NCBI GenBank assembly: GCA_012798275.1
Contig: JAAZNO010000208.1
Span: forward strand, 1 to 5,518
From: Chloroflexota bacterium
GTDB lineage: Bacteria > Chloroflexota > Anaerolineae > B4-G1 > SLSP01
Direction of reading: 5' to 3'
DNA length: 5,518 bases
Below the pieces are notes generated by a model that searched no databases, was not told the origin of the DNA, and saw nothing but the letters and a program-made list of their open reading frames with translations. Each line of letters begins with the position of its first letter. Within the stretch, counting starts at the first letter, position 1. Positions 1-5,392 of this stretch are shown here, piece by piece. Both the position numbers and the translations under genes were made by a program.

Positions 1-2
1 CC

Positions 3-144
3 GAGCAGGTCCAGCCATTGATCACGGGTCAGCTGGATCAGCGGCCTGCGCGCTCTGGAACGTCTCCGCGATGACTGGCGGGATTTTCCGGCCGCGCTGG
101 ATTGGGTGGAGCGAGAACGGCTCTTGGTCATGAATGCTCGCTAA
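3..144 (+). pseudogene. Possible 3' end of an unrecognised gene, with apparent frameshift
   Basis: Positions 46-144 read in one frame as a charged, helix-like C-terminus (LRALERLRDDW, then ALDWVERERL) ending at TAA (142-144), with GC-rich third positions. That frame is closed by TGA at 19-21. Positions 3-44, one frame over, read EQVQPLITGQLDQR, which joins smoothly if one base near position 45 is removed. This fits a gene entering from the left with a one-base frame break, either a sequencing error or a real mutation. The family is not recognised. The stop codon overlaps the stop of the convergent endonuclease gene (141-143 on the other strand), so the two genes meet tail to tail. The stretch could instead be non-coding. 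Confidence 0.25.
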
Positions 145-896
145 AGCGAAAATTCGTCAAGATCGAAATTGGCACTGTTGAATTCGACAAGCTTAACCCA
201 GTCAATCTCAAGATCTGCATTGCAAAAGCGGTCCAGAAACTCTTTGGTGAAGCGTCTGATGATTCTATCCCGTTCAGATTCGAATCTCTCATTGTGTTCC
301 CGTGCCCGATAGCCAATTGGCTCGACGATGTCAGTATAGAGGGATTTGTTCTTGCTGATGAGATACCAGAAATTCTGCCCCACAACTTTCAGGTATCCAT
401 CCTTGGTGTGGACTGTCCGGGTCTTCCCGTAGCAAATGCCAAGCACCGGCTCCGGCGTGGATGCAGTCTTGGATTGTTTGACGCGAATAACTGCTTCGCG
501 CAGATCTTGGGCCAATCTCTTGTGTTGGGAGCTATTGCCCCAATGAGGCCCTGATTTGATGGACACAAGATAGTGTCTGTTGGCGTGTAAAAATTCCAGA
601 TCCACCCCTGGCGTGGCAGATTTATGTCCACCACAGGTCTTTTCAGCGATGAAGATAGCAAGGTCTTCGAGGAAATCACCAAACAATTTCTCCTCTGACG
701 AGGAAAGAAATGCTGTTAAAAGCTCGTCAATCAGATCCCATGGTTTGACAATGTGTTTGGCTTTGAACAAATAGGGGTTCTTTTGCAGCAGTCGATCAAT
801 TGTCAATTGCTCTAATGAAGCAATACGGTGTTGATGGAACTCCACAATATGGACATTGACATATTGCTTTACTTCCTCTAAATCCAGGGGATTCAT
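141..896 (-). CDS. Type II restriction endonuclease, PD-(D/E)XK type, PmeII-family-like
   Basis: A 251-residue protein, probably the DNA-cleaving half of a Type II R-M system. The conserved N-terminal region includes KNPYLFKAKHI (39-49) and FLSSSEEKLFGDFLEDLA (63-80). The likely catalytic core follows: GVDLEF with D99, then YLVSIKSG with K114, a PD-(D/E)XK-like arrangement in which serine (S112) replaces the usual acidic residue before the lysine. E77 could supply another acid. GPHWGNSSQ (116-124) and GICYGKT (153-159) are further family-like blocks. From memory the sequence resembles proteins named PmeII-family restriction endonucleases; the recognition site cannot be read from sequence. The ATG at 896 is chosen because AAGGA lies 8 bases upstream. 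An in-frame ATG at 1004 would overlap the methyltransferase by 77 bases without need. The gene lies 31 bases after the methyltransferase stop. A sampled 60-base line (781-840) is about 40% GC against about 75% in a radA line (2041-2100), suggesting transfer. Confidence 0.8.
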   Translation of the reverse strand: MNPLDLEEVKQYVNVHIVEFHQHRIASLEQLTIDRLLQKNPYLFKAKHIVKPWDLIDELLTAFLSSSEEKLFGDFLEDLAIFIAEKTCGGHKSATPGVDLEFLHANRHYLVSIKSGPHWGNSSQHKRLAQDLREAVIRVKQSKTASTPEPVLGICYGKTRTVHTKDGYLKVVGQNFWYLISKNKSLYTDIVEPIGYRAREHNERFESERDRIIRRFTKEFLDRFCNADLEIDWVKLVEFNSANFDLDEFSL

Positions 897-927
897 TTTA
901 GCGTTCCTTAGTGCTAGATGCTGAGGG

Positions 928-1758
928 TTACAATTCAAACAAGCGCGGAGGAATCTGAACAATCCGTGTGCGCGCCAGATCGCAATACTCCTGTTTGATG
1001 TCAATTCCGACGTAGCGGCGTCCGAGCTGTTTCGCCGCCAGCGCCGTCGTGCCGGAACCCAGAAAGGGATCTAAAACCACATCTCCAGGCGCGGTAAACA
1101 ATTTGATGAACCAGCTGGGAAGGTCTATGGGAAAAGCGGCGCTGTGATTGCGGTTCGAACACTCGGTTGCCATGTGCAGGACGTTGTCTGGATATACCTT
1201 ATCGCGTCCCACCCAATTCGAGATCTTTTTGCCAAAGCCGCTTTCGGCGCGCGATTCATCCCGGCGTTTATCTGTTTCGCTGAGATGGGTGAGACGCGTT
1301 TCTGCCCAATCGCCTACGGGCAGCATCACCGCCTCCTGGTACATCGTAAACTGACGGCTCTTGTTGAATTGCAGCAGCCGCTCCCAGGCATCCCGAAAAC
1401 GATTGGGCCATTTTCCGGGATAGGAATTCTTCTTGTGCCAGATGAACTCCTCCGTCCATAGCCACCCTTGTTGACGCATGTGCAGGATCAATTCAATGAC
1501 GTACGTGTGCCGTTCGCCGTTGACCACGCGCTCTTTGATGTTCAACACAAAGGTCCCGGTGGGTTTGAGCACGCGCAGGAATTGTGCGGCTTTAGGCAGG
1601 AACCATTCCACATACTCAGCGGGTCTGATGCCTCCATAGGTGCCGACCCGCTGGTCCGCATAGGGCGGAGAGGTGAAGATCAGATCAATGGAATTATCCG
1701 GGAATTCCGCCAGCACTTGCTCGCAATCACCGCAGATAATTTGATCCACAAAATCCAT
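928..1758 (-). CDS. Site-specific DNA methyltransferase, beta class (N4-cytosine or N6-adenine)
   Basis: A 276-residue S-adenosylmethionine-dependent DNA methyltransferase of the N6_N4_Mtase family, the protective partner of the adjacent endonuclease. Catalytic motif IV TSPPY lies at 29-33, and the AdoMet-binding motif I DPFLGSGTT at 230-238 is followed by GIDI (251-254). Motif IV before motif I defines the beta class. The region of roughly 105-195 between them would hold target recognition. The NHSAAFP block (204-210) is typical of the family. SPPY rather than DPPY or NPPY favours N4-methylcytosine, but this is only a tendency. ATG at 1758 is preferred because GAGG lies 10 bases upstream; a GTG three codons earlier (1767) has that same GAGG only one base away. 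The gene starts 71 bases after the radA stop on the same strand and precedes the endonuclease, so methylation is encoded first. Confidence 0.92.
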   Translation of the reverse strand: MDFVDQIICGDCEQVLAEFPDNSIDLIFTSPPYADQRVGTYGGIRPAEYVEWFLPKAAQFLRVLKPTGTFVLNIKERVVNGERHTYVIELILHMRQQGWLWTEEFIWHKKNSYPGKWPNRFRDAWERLLQFNKSRQFTMYQEAVMLPVGDWAETRLTHLSETDKRRDESRAESGFGKKISNWVGRDKVYPDNVLHMATECSNRNHSAAFPIDLPSWFIKLFTAPGDVVLDPFLGSGTTALAAKQLGRRYVGIDIKQEYCDLARTRIVQIPPRLFEL

Positions 1759-1774
1759 TTTTCTCACACCTCAC

Positions 1775-1790
1775 ACAGTCGTTTCACTGT
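1775..1790. repeat. Short inverted repeat in the methyltransferase leader
   Basis: ACAGT (1775-1779) and ACTGT (1786-1790) form a 5-bp inverted repeat with a 6-base gap, between the proposed -10 box (1814-1819) and the methyltransferase start (1758). R-M operons often have operators in this position, bound by a controller protein or by the methyltransferase itself. No controller gene is visible here. Arms this short can arise by chance. Confidence 0.25.
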
Positions 1791-1813
1791 CGGAGAGTAG
1801 GACCTCCCAGCAC

Positions 1814-1819
1814 ATTATA
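1814..1819 (-). promoter_or_regulatory. Probable -10 box of the R-M operon promoter
   Basis: A perfect TATAAT on the minus strand lies 11 bases beyond the radA stop. Transcription would start near 1807, giving a leader of about 50 bases before the methyltransferase ATG. No good -35 is found at 16-18 bp: TTGACC (1844-1849, inside the radA 3' end) is 24 bp away, which is too far. The box would give the R-M pair its own promoter. Read-through from radA is also possible because no terminator separates them. Confidence 0.4.
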
Positions 1820-1829
1820 CCTTAAACTT

Positions 1830-3203
1830 TCACGTCAGGGCCAGGTCAATCGCCTCGTGGACGGAACGGACGGGGGCAGTTTCCACGCCTTCCGGCAGCC
1901 GCAGCTTCTGCCGGTTGAGCGTGCGCGGGATGAGGACCTTGCGGAATCCCAGCCGCGCGGCCTCCCGAATGCGAGCTTCTAACTGCCCGACGGAGCGCAC
2001 TTCTCCCGATAGCCCCACTTCACCCACCAGCGCGAGGTCGGCGGCGACGGGACGGTCGCGCACGGTCGAGGCTAGCGCCACCGCTACCGCCAGATCCACC
2101 GCCGGCTCCGCGATCTGCAGACCGCCCACCACGTTCGCGAAGACGTCCTGATCCGCCAGCCGCAGGCCGATGCGCCGCGTGAGCACCGCCACCACCAGCA
2201 ACAGCCGGTTGAAATCGAGGCCGTTCACCGTGCGGCGAGGATTGCCGAAGCTGGTGGCGCTCGCCAGCGCCTGGATTTCTACGAGCAGCGGCCGGGTCCC
2301 TTCCATAATGATGGCGATCGCCGAGCCGGGCACGTTGACCATTCGCTCTGCCAGAAAGGCCTCCGAGGGATTGGCGACTTCGACCAGGCCTTCCTCGCGC
2401 ATCTCAAAGACTCCCACCTCGGAGGTGGCGCCGAAACGATTTTTCACGCTCCGCAGCAGGCGATAGGTATGGAAGGGGTCGCCTTCCAGGTAGAGGACCG
2501 TGTCCACGATGTGTTCGAGCACCTTGGGCCCGGCGATGGCGCCCTCTTTGGTGACGTGTCCCACGAGCAACACCGGCGTCCCACTCTGCTTGGCCCATCG
2601 CTGCAGGCGCGCGGCGCATTCGCGCACCTGGCTCACGCTTCCCGCCGCTGAATTCAGGTCGGCGACGTGCGCCGTCTGGATGGAGTCTACAATCAGGGCT
2701 TGCAGCGCCGGTTGCGCCTCCGCCTGGACCAGCACGGCGTCCACCTCCGTCTCCGGCAGCATTAACACCGTCTCTCCTGTCAGGTTGAGGCGGCGCGCGC
2801 GGAGCTTGATCTGGCCGGGCGATTCCTCGCCGGAGACGTACAGCACAGGGCGTTCCTCCGTCCCCAACATGGCCGCCGTCTGCAGCAGCAGCGTGGACTT
2901 GCCAATCCCTGGCTCGCCGCCGATGAGGATGATCGAGCCGGGCACCAATCCGCCGCCCAGCACGCGCGCGAGTTCACCCATGGGGATGGGGATACGTTGC
3001 TCGTGAAAGCCGTCCACCTGGCTGAGGCGCTGCGGGCGTGTCGTAGGCCCCGCGGACGCCGGCAGTGCGGCATTGGGCGCGGGGGTATCCACCACCGTTT
3101 CGACCAGCGTCTCCCATGCGCCACAGTGAGGACATTTGCCCATCTGTCGGGCAAAGCTCCACCCGCATTCCTGGCAGACCCATCGCGTCTCTGTTTTAGC
3201 CAT
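1830..3203 (-). CDS. radA: DNA repair protein RadA (Sms), RecA-like branch-migration ATPase
   Basis: A 457-residue cytoplasmic protein of full family length. In the family, RadA drives DNA unwinding and branch migration of recombination intermediates alongside RecA. An N-terminal C4 zinc finger uses C10, C13, C24 and C27. The RecA-like ATPase follows, with Walker A GEPGIGKST (96-104, K102), Walker B LIVDS (170-174) and the diagnostic KNRFG motif (254-258). The C-terminal Lon-protease-like domain covers about 275-457 and includes PAVDLAVAVALAS (367-379) and GEVGLSGEVR (394-403). ATG at 3203 is chosen because GAGAGG lies 7 bases upstream and the protein then begins MAKTETRWVCQECGW, as expected for RadA. 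The frame stays open upstream to 3356, but that would add 51 unrelated residues and run through the promoter. The gene is divergent from the Mut7-C gene. Its promoter carries a LexA-type box. Confidence 0.97.
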   Translation of the reverse strand: MAKTETRWVCQECGWSFARQMGKCPHCGAWETLVETVVDTPAPNAALPASAGPTTRPQRLSQVDGFHEQRIPIPMGELARVLGGGLVPGSIILIGGEPGIGKSTLLLQTAAMLGTEERPVLYVSGEESPGQIKLRARRLNLTGETVLMLPETEVDAVLVQAEAQPALQALIVDSIQTAHVADLNSAAGSVSQVRECAARLQRWAKQSGTPVLLVGHVTKEGAIAGPKVLEHIVDTVLYLEGDPFHTYRLLRSVKNRFGATSEVGVFEMREEGLVEVANPSEAFLAERMVNVPGSAIAIIMEGTRPLLVEIQALASATSFGNPRRTVNGLDFNRLLLVVAVLTRRIGLRLADQDVFANVVGGLQIAEPAVDLAVAVALASTVRDRPVAADLALVGEVGLSGEVRSVGQLEARIREAARLGFRKVLIPRTLNRQKLRLPEGVETAPVRSVHEAIDLALT

Positions 3204-3224
3204 ACTTGCGCCTCTCTTTCCCCT

Positions 3225-3254
3225 ATTATACCAGAACATTCGTTCGATTGCGAA
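3225..3254 (-). promoter_or_regulatory. radA promoter, extended -10 type
   Basis: On the minus strand, TGG-TATAAT (TATAAT at 3225-3230, TGG at 3231-3233) is a perfect extended -10 element. A weak -35, TTCGCA (3249-3254), lies 18 bp upstream, which is acceptable for an extended -10 promoter. Transcription would start near 3218, giving a leader of about 15 bases that contains the GAGAGG ribosome-binding site. The LexA-type box fills the space between the two elements. Confidence 0.65.
3233..3246 (-). promoter_or_regulatory. Candidate LexA/DinR SOS box in the radA promoter
   Basis: The minus strand reads CGAACGAATGTTCT. This matches the Gram-positive LexA (DinR) consensus CGAAC-RNRY-GTTYC at every position except the last. 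The core GAAC-N4-GTTC is perfect on both strands. The box lies between the -35 and -10 elements and touches the extended -10 TG, so bound repressor would exclude RNA polymerase. RadA works in recombinational repair, so SOS control is functionally sensible. No lexA gene is in the window, so which LexA motif this organism uses is unknown. Confidence 0.6.
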
Positions 3255-3385
3255 GGAATTTGCGCTCATTCTCCATCGAATCGGCGGAAAAACAACCCTG
3301 GGGCAGTAGGGGATGTGGAATCCGCCGCGATTTGGGTTATACTGAAGGCGAACCACCCAGGCGGAGGGGAGTTCAGGGGGCAGAG

Positions 3386-3880
3386 ATGTTGAATCCAGGG
3401 GAAGAGCCTCGCTTCATCGCGGACGCGATGTTGGGCAAGCTGGCGCGGTGGCTGCGCCTGTTGGGTTATGACACCGTCTATTCCCAGGAGGAGGACGTCG
3501 TCATCGCGCAACGCGCCCGCAGCGAGGGGCGGATTCTGCTCACGCGGGACCGTGGCCTGGCGGCGCGCCGGGGACTGCGCGTCATTCTGGTGACGACGCC
3601 GGCGCTCGAAACGCAGCTTACGCAGGTTAATGCTGTGGTGGGAATTCCGCCGCGGCCGCCGCGCTGTATGACCTGCAACGTGCTCCTGGAGCGCATCCCC
3701 TTGACGGCGGCGCGCCCCCATATTCCGCCTTACGTCGCGCAGACACAGCAGGACTTCCGTCGCTGCCCCCATTGTGGTAAAATTTTCTGGCCCGGCACCC
3801 ATTGGGAGGGCATCGCGCAGCGGCTCGCTCGCGCTCTGGAACCTGAGCCGGCGCAGGAAAGCAATTCGGGCGGCGGTTGA
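3386..3880 (+). CDS. Mut7-C RNase domain protein (PIN-like fold with zinc ribbon)
   Basis: A 164-residue protein matching the Mut7-C family, a domain also found at the C-terminus of animal Mut-7 exonucleases and predicted to have PIN-like RNase activity. The N-terminal signature RFIADAMLGKLARWLRLLGYD (9-29) supplies D13 and D29, and ILLTRDRGLA (50-59) supplies D55; these are candidate metal-binding acids. A zinc ribbon follows with CMTC (94-97) and CPHC (127-130). The tail is low-complexity. ATG at 3386 is chosen because AGGGGG lies 5 bases upstream and the family signature starts directly after it. The frame is open back to 3206, but that stretch includes the intergenic region and is unlike the family. 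TATACT at 3338-3343 could be its -10, with no clear -35. Its TGA stop lies within the -35 box of the rplU promoter. The substrate is unknown. Confidence 0.85.
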   Translation: MLNPGEEPRFIADAMLGKLARWLRLLGYDTVYSQEEDVVIAQRARSEGRILLTRDRGLAARRGLRVILVTTPALETQLTQVNAVVGIPPRPPRCMTCNVLLERIPLTAARPHIPPYVAQTQQDFRRCPHCGKIFWPGTHWEGIAQRLARALEPEPAQESNSGGG

Positions 3881-3904
3881 CAAAATCATCGAGCCAGATA
3901 TAAT
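3877..3904 (+). promoter_or_regulatory. Consensus sigma-70 promoter of the rplU-rpmA-rpmE operon
   Basis: TTGACA (3877-3882) and TATAAT (3899-3904) are both perfect consensus boxes separated by 16 bp. Transcription would start near 3911, giving a leader of about 50 bases before the rplU GTG. The -35 contains the Mut7-C stop codon (3878-3880). Such a strong promoter suits ribosomal-protein genes and implies that an additional control keeps it in check; the inverted repeat around the -10 and the leader hairpin are candidates. Confidence 0.85.
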
Positions 3905-3911
3905 TGGCTCG
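3890..3911. promoter_or_regulatory. Operator-like inverted repeat enclosing the rplU -10 box
   Basis: CGAGCCA (3890-3896) and TGGCTCG (3905-3911) are perfect 7-bp inverted arms around an 8-base centre that contains the whole TATAAT. The spacing, about 15 bp between arm centres, would suit a dimeric DNA-binding protein covering the -10 region. It is not a terminator: no T-run follows, and it lies mostly upstream of the predicted start. The binding protein is unknown. Confidence 0.5.
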
Positions 3912-3912
3912 C

Positions 3913-3933
3913 AGCCGACCTGAGGGGTTGGCT
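3913..3933 (+). promoter_or_regulatory. Leader hairpin at the 5' end of the rplU transcript
   Basis: AGCCGACC (3913-3920) pairs with GGTTGGCT (3926-3933) in an 8-bp stem with one G-U pair and a 5-base loop, TGAGG. It begins within a few bases of the predicted transcription start and ends 15 bases before the GGAGG ribosome-binding site. A 5'-terminal stem could stabilise the message or act as a binding site for autogenous control, since L21 leaders are known in other bacteria. Similarity to any described L21 leader family has not been established. Confidence 0.45.
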
Positions 3934-3961
3934 TCTATTGTGTATAATGGAGGATGCAGTC

Positions 3962-4282
3962 GTGTTCGCAGTCGTTAAGTCAGGCACACACCAGTATAAA
4001 GCAACCGTAGGGAGTGAACTCGTCGTCGAGCGGCTTCCTGAAGAGGTGGGCGCGCAGGTCGAGTTTGAAGACATCTACCTGATGGCGGATGGCGACGAGA
4101 TTGTGGTAGGGCAGCCGACCGTGCCCGGTGCGCGAGTCCGCGTTACCATTCTCGAAGAATTTCGTGGTCCCAAAATTCGCATCTTCAAGCACAAGCCGAA
4201 GGAGCGCTATCGCCGGCGCCAGGGCCATCGGCAGACTTACATGCGCCTGCGCGTGGATGAAATTGTGAAGGGAGCGGCGTAA
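3962..4282 (+). CDS. rplU: 50S ribosomal protein L21
   Basis: A 106-residue protein of normal family length (about 100-105) that binds 23S rRNA in the large subunit. It starts [16 protein letters not shown], the usual beta-barrel opening, and carries the C-terminal family signature [20 protein letters not shown] (71-90). The GTG at 3962 is chosen because GGAGG (3949-3953) lies 8 bases upstream and the protein then aligns with L21 from residue 1. An in-frame ATG at 3947 or TTG at 3938 would add poorly conserved residues and swallow the ribosome-binding site. It is first in a three-gene operon, separated from rpmA by two bases. Confidence 0.97.
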   Translation: MFAVVKSGTHQYKATVGSELVVERLPEEVGAQVEFEDIYLMADGDEIVVGQPTVPGARVRVTILEEFRGPKIRIFKHKPKERYRRRQGHRQTYMRLRVDEIVKGAA

Positions 4283-4284
4283 AA

Positions 4285-4545
4285 ATGGCACGCAAGAAGG
4301 CAACAGGCACTAACGGGCGCGACAGCCAATCCAAGCGCCGTGGCGTCAAGAAATACGGCGGCGAGGTGGTGCGCGCAGGAAACATCATTGTGCGTCAGGT
4401 GGGGATGCGGATCAAGCCCGGCGTCAATGTGGGCATGGGGGGGGATTACACCTTGTTCGCGTTGACCGATGGTAATGTGTATTACGACGTCGTTCACGGA
4501 CGCAAGCGTGTGAATGTGCGGGTACAGGAAGGCGTTGAGGCATGA
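4285..4545 (+). CDS. rpmA: 50S ribosomal protein L27
   Basis: An 86-residue protein whose basic N-terminal tail reaches the peptidyl-transferase centre. The sequence opens [20 protein letters not shown], followed by [18 protein letters not shown] and [15 protein letters not shown] (57-71), all L27 hallmarks. The tail starts directly at the mature form, so there is no Firmicutes-type N-terminal extension needing cleavage by the Prp protease. A GGGAG lies upstream at somewhat long spacing; with only two bases after the rplU stop, translational coupling is likely. Its TGA overlaps the next ATG in an ATGA. obgE, the frequent neighbour of rpmA, is absent here and rpmE takes its place. Confidence 0.98.
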   Translation: MARKKATGTNGRDSQSKRRGVKKYGGEVVRAGNIIVRQVGMRIKPGVNVGMGGDYTLFALTDGNVYYDVVHGRKRVNVRVQEGVEA

Positions 4546-5006
4546 AACCCAAGATCCATCCTAAATGGTATGAAAATGCGCGGGTGATCTGCGCTTGTGG
4601 CAATACGTGGACGGTGGGCGCGACGGTGCCGGAAATCCGCACTGATGTCTGCTCCAAGTGCCACCCTTTCTTCACCGGCGAGCAGCGCATCGTGGACACC
4701 GAAGGTCAGGTGGATCGCTTCATGCGCCGCCTCAAGGCTCGCGAGGAGGCCCTGCAGGAGGTGCAGCAGCGCAAAGAGGCGCGCACGGCCCCCAATCTGG
4801 CCATCACCGAGCTCGGGCTCCCGCAGCGGGTGCTGAATGCCCTGCAAGAGGCCGGGGTCCAGACTGTGGAAGATGTGCTGGTCCGGCTGACTGAATCTGG
4901 CGACGAGGGGCTGACCAATATCCGCGGCGTTGGCCTCAAGGCGCTGGCGGATTTGAAAAAGCTGTTGCGCGCGCAAGGGTTTGCGCTTCCGGGCGACGCG
5001 GCATAA
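4542..5006 (+). CDS. rpmE: Ribosomal protein L31 fused to an RNA polymerase alphaCTD-like domain
   Basis: A 154-residue protein, about twice the usual L31 length of 65-90. Residues 1-67 are a complete zinc-type L31: IHPKWYE near the start, ligands C17, C19, C37 and C40, and [14 protein letters not shown] (36-49). A charged, probably helical linker spans about 62-83. Residues 86-149 resemble the alpha[22 protein letters not shown] (88-106), then the helix-hairpin-helix [17 protein letters not shown] (126-142). In a hand alignment to E. coli alpha, R96, N99, G131 and K133 fall on the DNA-contact residues R265, N268, G296 and K298, while S299 becomes Ala and E302 becomes Asp. The frame is continuous, without an internal stop. 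ATG overlaps the rpmA stop (ATGA), with GGAAGG 9 bases upstream. It is last in the operon. L31 identity is certain; the alphaCTD assignment is likely; DNA binding is inference, and rRNA or protein binding is equally possible. Confidence 0.93.
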   Translation: MKPKIHPKWYENARVICACGNTWTVGATVPEIRTDVCSKCHPFFTGEQRIVDTEGQVDRFMRRLKAREEALQEVQQRKEARTAPNLAITELGLPQRVLNALQEAGVQTVEDVLVRLTESGDEGLTNIRGVGLKALADLKKLLRAQGFALPGDAA

Positions 5007-5015
5007 TCCAACTGC

Positions 5016-5051
5016 ACAGGGCAGGGTGAAGACCCTGCCCTGTTTTTTTTT
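5016..5051 (+). terminator. Rho-independent terminator of the rplU-rpmA-rpmE operon
   Basis: ACAGGGCAGGGT (5016-5027) and ACCCTGCCCTGT (5032-5043) form a perfect 12-bp stem with the tetraloop GAAG. Nine T residues (5043-5051) follow at once. It starts 10 bases after the rpmE stop and should end the operon efficiently. Confidence 0.96.
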
Positions 5052-5069
5052 GTGGCAGGTTGACAGGTC

Positions 5070-5100
5070 CCGGCGGGCCATCGCCGGAGGCTGCCGGCAG
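5070..5100. repeat. Two adjacent GC-rich palindromes
   Basis: CCGGCG (5070-5075) and CGCCGG (5082-5087) form a 6-bp stem with a 6-base loop. The perfect 10-base palindrome CTGCCGGCAG (5091-5100) follows three bases later. They lie just beyond the terminator. No T-run follows, so they are not terminators themselves, and their function is unknown. Confidence 0.35.
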
Positions 5101-5276
5101 TTCGTGAGCATACGTCGAGGCCCGACAGGATTTTGAAGGCTTGCTGGACCTGAGCGAGCAGGCCCGTGAGGTTACCTCTTGCCGATCATCGTTGCACCTA
5201 CTTCGTCAGACGCTGTGAGCTCCAACACGCAGGGATGGCTGTGATGATGGCCCTGTCGCGGCGCACTGCTTGCATC

Positions 5277-5304
5277 AAGGAGACGCCATGTGCTGGCGCA
5301 CATC
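5277..5304. repeat. 28-base direct repeat, copy 1
   Basis: This copy begins AAGGAGACGCCA and ends TGCTGGCGCACATC. It matches the sequence at 5491-5518 at 27 of 28 positions, 214 bases apart. Both contain CGCCA-N5-TGGCG, a 5-bp hairpin. The single difference (T at 5289, G at 5503) falls in its loop, leaving the stem intact. The flanks on the left of the two copies do not match. Confidence 0.75.
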
Positions 5305-5357
5305 ATCCAAGGATGAAAATGTGAATCGTGAGCAGCGACGGCGACGGCTCACGGGTC

Positions 5358-5380
5358 GGCTGGGGATGGAATCCCCAGCC
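5358..5380. repeat. REP-like hairpin, 10-bp perfect stem
   Basis: GGCTGGGGAT (5358-5367) and ATCCCCAGCC (5371-5380) are perfect inverted arms around the 3-base loop GGA. No T-run follows. A second hairpin starts 12 bases later, so the two look like one paired repetitive extragenic element. Confidence 0.6.
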
Positions 5381-5392
5381 TGACATGAGCCA

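Noticed and set aside
897..1004. Longer endonuclease from an ATG at 1004
   Set aside because: It would overlap the methyltransferase by 77 bases, and the added residues are that gene read out of frame; AAGGA supports the ATG at 896.
2500..3006. Long plus-strand open frame opposite radA
   Set aside because: It is a Ser/Arg/Pro-rich antisense shadow of a GC-rich gene whose own product is unambiguous.
3204..3356. N-terminal extension of radA from a start at 3356
   Set aside because: It would add 51 residues unlike any RadA, run through the promoter and SOS box, and ignore the well-placed GAGAGG before 3203.
3206..3385. Longer Mut7-C protein from a start at 3206
   Set aside because: The added 60 residues have no family resemblance and overlap the radA promoter; the ATG at 3386 has a close AGGGGG.
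3943..3948. A second TATAAT just upstream of rplU
   Set aside because: It lacks a -35 at 16-18 bp, and a start about 7 bases downstream would remove the GGAGG ribosome-binding site (3949-3953) from the message.
5060..5065. TTGACA downstream of the terminator as a possible promoter
   Set aside because: No -10-like sequence lies 15-19 bp further on, and no gene follows.
4494..5111. Long minus-strand open frame opposite rpmE
   Set aside because: It is the antisense of L31 and runs through the terminator; the product resembles nothing.
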